DNA of 61,924 bases from Pseudoalteromonas arctica (GCF_012927645.1 NZ_JABBMT010000022.1:1-61924), one strand, 5' to 3'. Shown: positions 1 to 8,032, counted from the stretch's first letter. Translations and numbers: made by a program. Notes: generated from the letters alone by a model not told the origin.

Positions 1-87
1 ATTAGGCTCTCAAAAGAGAGTAATAGATCAAACCTAGGGTTCTGCGTCAAGCTTTTATTTACAAAAGCAAATCAAGTGGCTATTTAA
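1..87 (+). CDS. C-terminal tail of an upstream gene, probably tniQ (partial)
   Basis: Frame 1 is open from the window edge to a TAA at 85-87, giving 28 residues ending in TKANQVAI. The stop overlaps an ATG (87-89) in a TAATG arrangement, the same coupling seen between the next two cas genes, so it looks like the preceding cistron of the operon. In I-F3 elements the gene before cas8/5 is tniQ, which recruits the Cascade complex to the transposition machinery. The tail is too short to recognise, so the tniQ label rests on gene order only. Confidence 0.4.
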   Translation: MRLSKESNRSNLGFCVKLLFTKANQVAI

Positions 88-1183
88 TGAGCGAGTTTAA
101 TTCAAATTAGGGGTGCGGAACAACAGGGATAACATTCTGGAAGCTAAAAATAACGCGCAAGAGCAAGTTTACCCTGAGTGGGCAAAGCATTACTTAGATC
201 AGAGTATTACTAACTGTATTAGCCAATTTAGTAACATACTAAATGAAAGCCTTGGTAATTTAAGTAAGCTCAACCGCTTTGCATATCACCCTAATTTAAT
301 GGGACTGTTTAAAGCGCAGTTAAACTATGTATTTACTCACTGTGCAGCTGAACAAGAAATATTAAATGATGAGCAGATAGTGTATGTACATTGCCAAGAT
401 ATGCGAGTGTTTGATGCTGAGGCAATGGCTAATCCGTATATTCAAGGCATGCCGTCACTTACTGCTTTAAATGGGCTTGCTCATAACTTTGAGCGTAAGC
501 TAAAAAACTTTATAGACCCTTCAATTAAGTGTATTGGCAGTGCTATTTACATTGAAAACTATCAATTACATACAGGTAAACCATTACCTGAACCAAGTAA
601 GTTAAAACAAGTTGCTGGCCGTAGTCATGTAATAAGATCAGGAATTATCGATAAACCTAAATGCGATATAACACTCGATTTAATATTTAGACTTTTTGTA
701 CCAAATATTGAGGTTCTTAATAAATTAAACAGTCAACTTATAAAGCCCGCGCTACCATCTACATTTGCAGGTGGGACTATGCATCCACCTTCGTTATATC
801 AAAATATTGACTGGTGCCATGTACATACTACACCGAGTGAGCTGTTTAAAAATATAAAGGCAAAATCGTTAAATGGCAGTTGGTTGTACCCTTCAAAAAG
901 AGTAATCAAAAGTTTTGAACAATTGATTGATGCCCTTAACGGTAACTTTAATTTAAGACCCGCTGCAATTGGCTTTGCTACGCTTGAAGAACCCGTAAAA
1001 CGAGATGCAGCCTTATATGAACACCATTGTTATGCCGAGCCCGTAATTGGGTTGTTAGAGTGTGTTAGCAATACATCAGTTAAGTTCGCAGGGGCTAAGC
1101 AGTTCTTTCATGACGCATTTTGGGTTATGGATGTTCAAAAAGAGTCTATGCTTATGAAAAAGTCTAAGTTTGAGTATGAATAA
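87..1183 (+). CDS. Compact Cas8/5-like (Csy1-Csy2 fusion type) subunit, apparent 5' frameshift
   Basis: The Cas5f/Csy2-like signature is clear: GMPSLTALNGLAHNFERKL at about residue 110-130 of the main frame, matching the G(I/F)PSLTAF-HAFER block of I-F3 Cas8/5 proteins, and near the C terminus FATLEEP and YAEPVIGLLE. The long frame opens only with GTG at 113, without a usable ribosome site. A well placed ATG at 87 (TAATG overlap with the previous gene) runs into a stop at 108-110. One inserted base in the AAATT run at about 104-108 would join ATG 87 to the long frame (about 365 aa). Known I-F3 Cas8/5 fusions are about 640-690 aa, so most of the Cas8 part, including the region that reads the PAM, is missing. 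The first 100 residues are mostly helical-looking and may be a remnant of the Cas8 C-terminal bundle. It could be a compact variant, a deletion derivative, or a pseudogene. The stop overlaps the cas7 ATG. Confidence 0.72.
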
Positions 1184-2211
1184 TGCAATTACCTCGGCAC
1201 TTAAGTTACACGCGCTCACTCTCACCCAGTAAAGCGGTTTTTTTTTATAAAACACCTGAGTCTGATTTTGAACCGCTACAAATAGAGCAAAATAAATTAG
1301 TTGGGCAAAAATCAGGGTTTGGCGATGCGTATCAAAAGCAAAATGTGGCTAAAAATTTAGCGCCACAAGATCTCGCTTTTGGTAACCCTCAAACAATTGA
1401 TGTGTGCTATGTGCCTCCAACGGTAAATGAGCTATTTTGTCGTTTTTCACTCAGGGTTGAAGCCAATAGTAATGAGCCACATGCTTGTGATGATCCTAAA
1501 GTTATTTATTGGTTAAAACGTTTTTTTGAAACCTATAAAAAGCACAATGGCCTTAATGAAGTTGCTACACGTTACGCTAAAAATATACTGATGGGCAATT
1601 GGCTTTGGCGCAACCGCCAATCACCAAATGTTGATATTGAAATCCTTACAGAACATTTAGACCCAATAATTGTTGAAGGTGCACAAAAATTAAAGTGGGA
1701 GGGCAATTGGCAAAATAATCAAACAGCACTAATAACATTATCAGAAGCTATTCAAGAAGGGCTTAGTAACCCTCAAAGCTACTGTTATTTAGATATAACA
1801 GCAAAAATTAAAAATGCATTTAGCCAGGAGGTTCACCCAAGTCAAAAGTTTGTAGATACTGTTGAACAGGGCATGTCATCTAAACAACTTACATACACTC
1901 AAGTAGGCGATAAAAAAGCAGCAAGTTTAAACTCACAAAAAGTAGGGGCTGCTATTCAAACTATTGATGATTGGTATGAGGGAGGCTACAAACCTTTGCG
2001 CACCCATGAGTATGGTGCAGATAAGCAAATATTAGTTGCACACAGAACACCTAAGACCCATTCAGACTTTTATTCATTACTCCCGCGTATTGCTTTGCAT
2101 ATTAAGCACATGGAAAAGCATGGTTTAGAGCAAAGTGAACAATCAAACGCAGTTCACTTTATTGCGGCAGTGCTGATCAAAGGCGGCTTGTTCCAAAGGA
2201 GTAAAGGTTGA
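1183..2211 (+). CDS. cas7f: Cas7f (Csy3) backbone subunit, I-F3-like
   Basis: This protein forms the helical backbone of the type I-F Cascade complex along the crRNA. At 342 aa it is of normal length. The start is MQLPRHLSYTRSLSP, like the MKLPTxLxYERS start of I-F3 Cas7. Further family blocks are ATRYAKNILMGNWLWRN (about 125-141), AAIQTIDDWY and PLRTHEYGA (about 255-275), and the C-terminal HFIAAVLIKGGLFQ. The ATG overlaps the stop of the Cas8/5-like gene (TAATG). Its reading frame is intact and well conserved, in contrast to the gene before it. The I-Fv (I-F2) Cas7 family has a quite different sequence. Confidence 0.93.
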   Translation: MQLPRHLSYTRSLSPSKAVFFYKTPESDFEPLQIEQNKLVGQKSGFGDAYQKQNVAKNLAPQDLAFGNPQTIDVCYVPPTVNELFCRFSLRVEANSNEPHACDDPKVIYWLKRFFETYKKHNGLNEVATRYAKNILMGNWLWRNRQSPNVDIEILTEHLDPIIVEGAQKLKWEGNWQNNQTALITLSEAIQEGLSNPQSYCYLDITAKIKNAFSQEVHPSQKFVDTVEQGMSSKQLTYTQVGDKKAASLNSQKVGAAIQTIDDWYEGGYKPLRTHEYGADKQILVAHRTPKTHSDFYSLLPRIALHIKHMEKHGLEQSEQSNAVHFIAAVLIKGGLFQRSKG

Positions 2212-2813
2212 AGCGCTATTATTTTACCATTACTTATTTACCTAAAAAATGTGATGTAAGCCTTCTTGCTGGGCGTTGCATTGGTATTTTGCATGGGTTT
2301 ATGAGTTCACGCGAGATAAGTAATATTGGTGTGTGCTTTCCTAAATGGAATGAGCAAACTATAGGTAATGAATTAGCGTTTGTATCGACAGATAAAAAGC
2401 AATTAACCAACCTATCTCAGCAAAGCTATTTTGAGATGATGGCTCATGATAAGTTATTTGGCTTATCAAAAATACTCGAAGTACCAGTAAATCAAAGCGA
2501 AGTCATGTTTGTTCGCAACCAATCAGTAGCCAAAGCATTTGTTGGTGAAAAGCAAAGACGATTGAAACGCGCTAAAAAGCGAGCTGAAGCTAGAGGCGAG
2601 GTTTACAACCCTGAATATAAATTTGAGGAAAAAGCCATAGGCCACTTTCATTCAATACCCGTATCAAGCAAAGGCAATGGTCAAAGTTATGTTTTGCATG
2701 TACAAAAAGTCGAAAAACCTAAACCCATAAATAATCACTTTAACAATTATGGCTTTGCTACAAATCAAACATTTCTAGGTACGGTTCCTTCTTTGAATCC
2801 CATTTTTCAGTAG
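2208..2813 (+). CDS. cas6f: Cas6f (Csy4) crRNA endoribonuclease
   Basis: Cas6f cuts the pre-crRNA at the base of the repeat hairpin and stays bound to the 3' stem-loop. The protein is 201 aa. The catalytic histidine is His29 (GILHGFM), the same position as in Csy4, and an arginine-rich helix (QRRLKRAKKRAEARGE, about 115-130) matches the hairpin-binding helix. The start is TTG at 2208, overlapping the cas7 stop (TTGA), with GGAG just upstream, so translation is coupled. The array follows 115 bp downstream on the same strand. Confidence 0.92.
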   Translation: MKRYYFTITYLPKKCDVSLLAGRCIGILHGFMSSREISNIGVCFPKWNEQTIGNELAFVSTDKKQLTNLSQQSYFEMMAHDKLFGLSKILEVPVNQSEVMFVRNQSVAKAFVGEKQRRLKRAKKRAEARGEVYNPEYKFEEKAIGHFHSIPVSSKGNGQSYVLHVQKVEKPKPINNHFNNYGFATNQTFLGTVPSLNPIFQ

Positions 2814-2928
2814 TCATAAAATACTCTTCTTATTTTCAATGGGTTATCAGGTTAATTAAAAATAAGGGTAAATAATTTAAATTCGTTTAACAGTTTGGTA
2901 TTTATAGAAATTTAAACTATTTTTAACA
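2814..2928 (+). promoter_or_regulatory. AT-rich leader between cas6f and the array
   Basis: A 115-bp AT-rich stretch with no reading frame lies directly before the first repeat, where the leader is expected. No clear promoter hexamers stand out, so the array may be transcribed from the cas promoter or from a weak leader promoter. Confidence 0.4.
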
Positions 2929-3077
2929 GTGAACTGCCGAGTAGGCAGCTGGAAATTCAAGCGCATTGGCAATAGTTGTTATGTGGATGTGAACTGCCGA
3001 GTAGGCAGCTGAAATTAGGCCAGGAATTGAACAACCACAAATTGTGACTCTTAACTGCCGAAAAGGCAGAGGCTAAA
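2929..3077 (+). CRISPR. Type I-F mini-array: three repeats, two spacers, divergent last repeats
   Basis: Repeat 1 is 2929-2956 (GTGAACTGCCGAGTAGGCAG followed by CTGGAAAT), close to known I-F3 transposon repeats and in the same orientation as the cas genes. Spacer 1 is 2957-2988 (32 nt). Repeat 2 is 2989-3016 and has lost one G after the hairpin. Spacer 2 is about 3017-3049 (33 nt). Repeat 3 is about 3050-3077 and is strongly divergent: the loop is GAAAA instead of GAGTA and both flanks differ, while the CTGCC/GGCAG stem is kept. I-F3 transposons often end their arrays with such atypical repeats around a private guide. I found no match to either spacer inside this window. Confidence 0.9.
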
Positions 3078-3080
3078 TAA

Positions 3081-3112
3081 AAAGACCCCAGCAAACGCTG
3101 GGGTCTTTTTAT
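3081..3112 (+). terminator. Rho-independent terminator of the CRISPR array
   Basis: A perfect 12-bp stem (AAAGACCCCAGC with GCTGGGGTCTTT, loop AAAC) runs into a T-rich tail just after the last repeat. It would end the cas-array transcript. Confidence 0.9.
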
Positions 3113-3134
3113 TTAACTTTAATTAAGGTATAAG

Positions 3135-3398
3135 CTATTTTTTGTTATCACAGATAATTTTATCCTTATCATCTAAGCCATAAAATTTTTCGTTACCGCT
3201 CAGTTTTTCAAAATGCTTAGAAAAACCCTGTTCTAAATTAGAGTTTATAGCTTCATCAAAATTATCCATAAATACAGATTGTTCAGCTGCGCTGAGATCA
3301 TCTACGGACAGCCGACCATCTAATGCAGCTTTTACATTTTCGCAATCGAAATTCGCCGATTTATCTATGGTGTTGCTGGCTTTTATTGTTTTAGCCAT
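3135..3398 (-). CDS. Small acidic hypothetical protein (87 aa)
   Basis: The frame encodes 87 aa if it begins at the internal ATG (MAKTIKASN); a longer frame from 3428 has no ribosome site. No family is recognised. The protein is soluble, acidic and likely helical, with two cysteines. It lies between the CRISPR terminator and the WYL regulator gene on the same strand as the latter (about 65 bp downstream), so it may be its last cistron. Codon use and AT content resemble the surrounding cargo genes. Confidence 0.5.
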   Translation of the reverse strand: MAKTIKASNTIDKSANFDCENVKAALDGRLSVDDLSAAEQSVFMDNFDEAINSNLEQGFSKHFEKLSGNEKFYGLDDKDKIICDNKK

Positions 3399-3464
3399 AT
3401 TAAACTCTAAAGTATAAGTAGGTGTCATATTCTAATAATATTATTAAGTTGCTTATAAATACAA

Positions 3465-4340
3465 CTATTCTTCTTCAAATCCATCGAAGTATGGAGCCAT
3501 GTTTAGTCCTCCGACTCCATATAAAGAGAGCCTGTTTTTTAACCTTAATCGGAAATGTTTGTCTGCTGTTGGAATTCTCGCGCAATCGACGTAGAGGTTT
3601 TTTAAAAAGTACCCGGCTGAAGAAGCTCTAACCCTCTTTTTTAATACCCCGTCGATCATATTGAACTCATTGATTACACCGCGAGTGTCTTCCAAGCTAG
3701 GGTGGGGAATTATTTCAAGATCAATTTGTCTGTTCCATTGAATATCTTCTGTTTTAAGCTCAAGCTTATTAGGTGTCTCTTTTTCAATTATCTTTGCGCC
3801 GAGAAACCGAGATATAACAAAGTCCCCAAACCTATTTTTACATCTATCAAATGCTCGCACGTGCCATCTTGATCCATTATACATATATGAATGCGGGACT
3901 AAGTTCTTGGTACTAGAGCCGCTAGAATTGGAAAAGTATTCGGCCTCTAAAGCTCTTTGCGAAAGAATTGCTTTTGTTATTTCAGTAACAATCCTAAGAT
4001 CCGGCTCGTCAATGATATCAAGTGTTTCATTTGAAACATATGAATGAGAGAAGCTTTGGATTTCTTTACCAGTTAGTTGAGCTAAGACTTCAGAGGATTT
4101 AAAGTTAAACAGTGGCTGCCAACTATCGCTAAGTACATAACTTTTAGAGCTTGATGTTTCCGAGATATTATTAGGCATTAGCTTCTTATACTCCGCTATA
4201 TCTCTACTTGCAGCAGCTGTTCCTACTCCAAATTTCTTAACAAGATCCGCTCGAGAAAAACTACCTAAAAATCTTAAACAAAATTCTATATAAGTTAATC
4301 TTGAAACTTGTGCGGCTGGTAAGTGCTTGAGGCTAATCAT
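3465..4340 (-). CDS. WYL-domain transcriptional regulator, BrxR/CapW-like
   Basis: The protein is 291 aa from the ATG at 4340 (MISLKHLPAA, GGAG ten bases upstream). The open frame extends further upstream, but that part has no protein-like composition. The N-terminal third looks like a winged helix (RLTYIEFCLRFLGSFSRADLVKKFG...ASRDIAEYK). The middle has a WYL core, PHSYMYNGSRWHVRAFD followed by FGDFVISRFLGA, which is the form seen in the BrxR/CapW group of defence-associated repressors. A WCX-like C-terminal part follows. BrxR/CapW proteins bind inverted repeats upstream of phage defence operons. Here the gene is divergent from the 4670-7809 cluster and inverted repeats lie between them. Its assignment as the repressor of that cluster is inferred. 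Confidence 0.85.
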   Translation of the reverse strand: MISLKHLPAAQVSRLTYIEFCLRFLGSFSRADLVKKFGVGTAAASRDIAEYKKLMPNNISETSSSKSYVLSDSWQPLFNFKSSEVLAQLTGKEIQSFSHSYVSNETLDIIDEPDLRIVTEITKAILSQRALEAEYFSNSSGSSTKNLVPHSYMYNGSRWHVRAFDRCKNRFGDFVISRFLGAKIIEKETPNKLELKTEDIQWNRQIDLEIIPHPSLEDTRGVINEFNMIDGVLKKRVRASSAGYFLKNLYVDCARIPTADKHFRLRLKNRLSLYGVGGLNMAPYFDGFEEE

Positions 4341-4550
4341 ACTAAAATGACTCCAACATTTGTGTTCCCCTACAAATATCACAGAGTAATCAATGGTACA
4401 ACATTGAGATTCAATATGAACCTTTAAAGAACAAAAAGAAAACCACAAAAATACATTGACCGAATCATAATGATACTGTAGTTTATAAATCATACTGTTC
4501 GTGGTTGTGTTTTGACCGCACCTTAATTACAGAATTCTAACGATTTGTTT

Positions 4551-4594
4551 GAGTCATAGCTGGATTGACTCATCAGGTCAGTAGTGAGTACTGA
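4551..4594. promoter_or_regulatory. Two tandem inverted repeats, candidate WYL-regulator operators
   Basis: The 329-bp divergent intergenic region (4341-4669) holds GAGTCA-N9-TGACTC at 4551-4571 and TCAGTA-N5-TACTGA at 4578-4594, both with perfect 6-bp arms and adjacent to each other. They lie between the regulator and the cluster, as expected for a BrxR/CapW-type operator. No other clear feature is seen in the gap. Confidence 0.5.
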
Positions 4595-4669
4595 GGTTAG
4601 TAGTATTGATGATACGAGAGAGCACTATCGCTTTAGAGCTATTTATTTAAATCAGGAATATATGAAAAG

Positions 4670-5542
4670 ATGTGGAAAAATATATTAGTCGCAGCATTGA
4701 GTGCATTATTTACGTTTGCAGGTAGTTACTACTTTTATTCTGAGAGCTTAGCAATATCAAAGTTAGATTTACACAAAGATTATGACGATAACTACTTCTC
4801 AAAACCTAAATTCCCTTCCGATGATATAATTCTCACTGTGAATAAGATAGAAAAAGAAAAGATTGGTTTATTGCAAATCTCACTACTTAACTATACGGCT
4901 AAAGATTACTTGGATATTCCCATAAATTTTAAATTAACACCTAAAGAACTATCTAATTTTAAGGTGTTAGCTTATTCAGTGGTAGGGCATGGTGATGTAA
5001 ATGACCTCGTTAAAGAGCCAAAAAAAATGGAATTTGATGGTAACTCGTTTAATTTCTCCTTCAAAGTTTCAGCCATCAATCGGACTGAAAAATCAGACTA
5101 CGGTATTCAACTTAGAATTTTATTTGAAGGTACAGAGGAACCAAACATTAGAGCTTTTGCTAAAGGAGTTGGAATAAGAGATTTCGATATAAATAATAGC
5201 CCATATCAAGAGACTATAAGTAAGAAGTCATTATTGATATTCATAGGTGCTTTAGTTTGTTTCTGTTTAGTAATGTTTATTATGATGATTTTTATTTTAA
5301 ATCCCGTGATGTCTATTATGACTCGAAAGTCGGACATAAAAAGTCGTCAAAAATATGCAGAATCTCTCTTTTTAGCGATCAAAAAAGAAAATTTACTACC
5401 TGGTAAAACTGATCCTCAAATTGCAGAGTTTATTGCTGATATGCTCCACAGAAGACAATGTGAATGGTGGGATAAAAGATCCCCTATTGCTAAGTGGAGT
5501 TTAGGATTAATGGCTCCTGAGCGAAAAGAACATTTATTTTAA
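4670..5542 (+). CDS. Two-TM membrane protein of unknown function, candidate defence cluster gene 1
   Basis: The protein is 290 aa and I do not recognise the family. An N-terminal membrane segment (about 4-24, ILVAALSALFTFAGSYYFY) and a second one (about 186-210, around FIGALVCFCLVMFIMMIF) enclose a roughly 160-residue, probably periplasmic beta-rich domain. A roughly 75-residue C-terminal tail rich in charged residues (from about 215) ends in a tryptophan-rich stretch. It is the first gene on the right side of the divergent regulatory region. A weak CAGGA lies 12 bases before the chosen ATG. The gene is AT-rich like its neighbours. Confidence 0.6.
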   Translation: MWKNILVAALSALFTFAGSYYFYSESLAISKLDLHKDYDDNYFSKPKFPSDDIILTVNKIEKEKIGLLQISLLNYTAKDYLDIPINFKLTPKELSNFKVLAYSVVGHGDVNDLVKEPKKMEFDGNSFNFSFKVSAINRTEKSDYGIQLRILFEGTEEPNIRAFAKGVGIRDFDINNSPYQETISKKSLLIFIGALVCFCLVMFIMMIFILNPVMSIMTRKSDIKSRQKYAESLFLAIKKENLLPGKTDPQIAEFIADMLHRRQCEWWDKRSPIAKWSLGLMAPERKEHLF

Positions 5543-5668
5543 TTTATAACCTGTTGTTATTTATGTTTTTGGTTGGTGGTCGAGATGTAATTCTATAATT
5601 GGAAGTAAATTAAACCAGCTTAATTTACCTTAAATACGATTGAGAATAAAAAAGAAGAGAGTTGCAAG

Positions 5669-6325
5669 ATGCTTAAAATAATTAAAGTAACAACATTATC
5701 TGTACTTATTGCAGTCACGGGGTGTGTATCAATTCCATCAGAAGCTCCAGAATTATCAGTTGAGTTAGGTAAGCGAATTGCTGCAATTGAAGAATCAAAT
5801 ATCACACTTTTAAATCGATTCTTTGATCAGAAGCGAAAAGAAGTGGATAAGTTTATAGAGGAAGAATGGGTTCCTGAATTTGCAAATCACTTCTTTTCCA
5901 ATAAAACAATTTCTGATGCTTGGGAAACGATTGTTAGTGAAGATGATAAAAAGCAAAGATTACTGTTTTTAGTAAAAACTGGCCCAAGACTTATAAAGAA
6001 AATCAATGAAAAAAGACTAGAGCTAATTCAGCCCCTTGATGCCCTTGAAAGACGTATCGAGCTAAAAATTAGAGAGGAATATACGCAGGCTAGAGCGATC
6101 AATAATAGTATTACTAGTTTTTTATTATCCGCATCTAAGGTCGCAGATAATAGGAATCGATACTTAGAAATGGTTAATACAACCGATGCTAGCATAGGAA
6201 GGTTGATTGACGAAACAGATGATGCGGTTTCTGTTCTTATTGAAAAGAAAGATATTTTGGAAGATAAATCAGAACGTTCACAAAAATTTTTAGGTAAAGT
6301 CCGAGAAATACGAGATTCTATTTAA
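5669..6325 (+). CDS. Coiled-coil lipoprotein of unknown function, candidate defence cluster gene 2
   Basis: The 218-aa protein begins with a lipoprotein signal peptide and lipobox VTGC (Cys at about residue 19). The rest is charged and helical with long heptad-like stretches, for example LIKKINEKRLELIQPL and VSVLIEKKDILEDKSE, so it probably forms a membrane-anchored coiled coil. A strong AGAAGAGAG lies before the ATG. The next gene follows after 18 bp, which suggests co-transcription. Family unknown. Confidence 0.68.
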   Translation: MLKIIKVTTLSVLIAVTGCVSIPSEAPELSVELGKRIAAIEESNITLLNRFFDQKRKEVDKFIEEEWVPEFANHFFSNKTISDAWETIVSEDDKKQRLLFLVKTGPRLIKKINEKRLELIQPLDALERRIELKIREEYTQARAINNSITSFLLSASKVADNRNRYLEMVNTTDASIGRLIDETDDAVSVLIEKKDILEDKSERSQKFLGKVREIRDSI

Positions 6326-6343
6326 TTAAGGGGAGAGATTAAA

Positions 6344-6628
6344 ATGACGATAAATTGGGATGAATTTGATAGTGAGATCGATTTAATAATCGAAAATTCT
6401 GCTGAGGCTACAGATGAAAAATTAGCATCAAGTATTTCTTCAATTACTCGAATGACTGATGAAGAAGTTAAGGAGTTATTTCCTAGCCCAGCAGATGTAA
6501 AAAAACTTACCGAATTAATGAAAATAGTTAAATCTTCGCAAAATAGAAACGAGAAGATTAATAATATCGTTGCTAAATCTGAAGAGTTGGGCGGTGTGAT
6601 TTTATCCCTTTTACAAAAATTTGCTTAA
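6344..6628 (+). CDS. Small acidic protein of unknown function, candidate defence cluster gene 3
   Basis: The protein is 94 aa, acidic, helical, with no signal peptide or membrane segment. AAGGGGAGAG upstream of the ATG is a strong ribosome site. It follows the lipoprotein gene by 18 bp. No motif is recognised. Its size and position between the lipoprotein and the lipase fit an accessory or immunity-like partner, but that is a guess. Confidence 0.62.
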   Translation: MTINWDEFDSEIDLIIENSAEATDEKLASSISSITRMTDEEVKELFPSPADVKKLTELMKIVKSSQNRNEKINNIVAKSEELGGVILSLLQKFA

Positions 6629-6753
6629 GTGAATCAAAAATAGAAGGTTAAGTTTAGCCTATAAACACTCTTAGACAGCAGCAGTCTTGTTCTAATTACA
6701 GTTTAAAACAAGTTGTACCAAGTTTTATTTAGAAATTAATAGGAATTGAGATA

Positions 6754-7809
6754 ATGTCAAAACCAATGATAAGTACTACTGACGAATTAGAACAAGCTAA
6801 AAGCTTATTAAGTAAAACAGTGCCTATGTACCGTAGGGCCTATAGTGATAGAACAGCATGGTTAATGGCATGTTTTGCTGAGCTGGCCTATGTTAGATTT
6901 AACCCTCCAGTTATTAATGATGTTCTCAGACTTAAACTAGAAAAGATTTTTTCTTCAAGTAAAAATAGCGACACTCTTCTAAAAGGTGCAATCCAATTAG
7001 CTGTTGATAAGTTTACTTATGATCACAATGAAGAAAAAATCTTACTCGAAAATCAGCTAAAACTTATAGATGCTGAGCTTGTATCAACTTTTAATGCTCA
7101 AGGAAGCCAAGCAGTTCTAATTAAAACTAATGAATTTGTTGTGCTATCTTTTCGTGGTACTGAGCCAACTGAATTAAAAGATATAAAATCGGATGCAAAT
7201 GCTGTTTTGACGAGGTGTGTGACTGAAGGAAGGGTGCATTCTGGCTTCCATGATGCTTACAACCTCATTGAGATGGATATTAATAAATCACTTGAGCAAT
7301 TCAAAGAGTTACCTCTTTTTATTACAGGTCATTCACTTGGTGGGGCGCTTGCAACAATAGCTGCAAAGAGGATTAACCACAAAGGAGGTAATGCAGCGTG
7401 TTATACATTTGGCTCTCCTAGAGTATCAGATGATCATTGGCTTATGACAATGAAAACACCTATCTATAGAATTGTAAATTCGTCAGATGGTGTAACTATG
7501 GTCCCGCCCGCAGATGTTTTTATCACAACTACCTCTTGGTTTTTAGGGTTTATTCCCGCCATAGGAGATAAGCTAAAGTCTGGTCTTCGCGAAAAGTTTG
7601 GTCAATATATTCATGGTGGCGATATGCGCTTTCTAACCAATGTTAAGCCTGGAGAGTATTATAAAGCTCGCTTGTTAACTCACGTAGATATTTGGTATCG
7701 GCTGAAAGGTTGGATGAGAAAACAGTTTACTTGGAAGAAATTTGGTACTGATCACAGCATGAGAGTATACCGCTCAAAGCTTGCATTTGTTGCTCTAAAT
7801 AGAAATTAA
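6754..7809 (+). CDS. Class-3 lipase (alpha/beta hydrolase), candidate defence cluster effector
   Basis: The 351-aa protein has the lipase class-3 core: SFRGTEP (oxyanion region, about residue 131), HSGFHDAY, and the nucleophile elbow GHSLGGALA (Ser about residue 194). TFGSPRVSDD follows, with the family Asp expected around NSSDGVTMVPP and a His near the C terminus. There is no signal peptide, so it probably acts from the cytoplasm, perhaps on membrane lipids. About 100 N-terminal residues do not belong to the core. AGGAATTGAG precedes the ATG, and a strong terminator follows, so the cluster ends here. In a mobile element beside a BrxR/CapW-like repressor, a membrane-damaging abortive effector is a reasonable inference. 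Confidence 0.85.
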   Translation: MSKPMISTTDELEQAKSLLSKTVPMYRRAYSDRTAWLMACFAELAYVRFNPPVINDVLRLKLEKIFSSSKNSDTLLKGAIQLAVDKFTYDHNEEKILLENQLKLIDAELVSTFNAQGSQAVLIKTNEFVVLSFRGTEPTELKDIKSDANAVLTRCVTEGRVHSGFHDAYNLIEMDINKSLEQFKELPLFITGHSLGGALATIAAKRINHKGGNAACYTFGSPRVSDDHWLMTMKTPIYRIVNSSDGVTMVPPADVFITTTSWFLGFIPAIGDKLKSGLREKFGQYIHGGDMRFLTNVKPGEYYKARLLTHVDIWYRLKGWMRKQFTWKKFGTDHSMRVYRSKLAFVALNRN

Positions 7810-7837
7810 TTTCGAAGCGTAATTATATTTTGGCTTC

Positions 7838-7867
7838 AATTAAAGGGTCTAAAACGACCCTTTAATT
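7838..7867 (+). terminator. Terminator after the lipase gene
   Basis: A perfect 12-bp stem, AATTAAAGGGTC with GACCCTTTAATT, has a 6-nt loop. The AT-rich ends make it work in either direction. Confidence 0.8.
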
Positions 7868-8032
7868 AATAACGTACGATCTCATTAAACATGAATTTAC
7901 TCCTACTTTTGTTTAAAAATATCTACGCTTGATGTCTGACTCTCTAGTGAAATTTATTACAGCTCAAAATGACACATCGCAAGCCAGTATGCTTTACTTT
8001 ATTAATCTCGATGCTTGAGCTTAATTCGGTAA

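Noticed and set aside
87..1183. Assignment of the short gene as Cas5fv of type I-F2
   Set aside because: The adjacent Cas7 and the repeat match I-F3/I-F1 types, not I-F2, and the C-terminal blocks fit the I-F3 Cas8/5 fusion.
3422..3631. 69-aa frame opposite the WYL gene
   Set aside because: It lies antisense within the WYL regulator gene and has no ribosome site.
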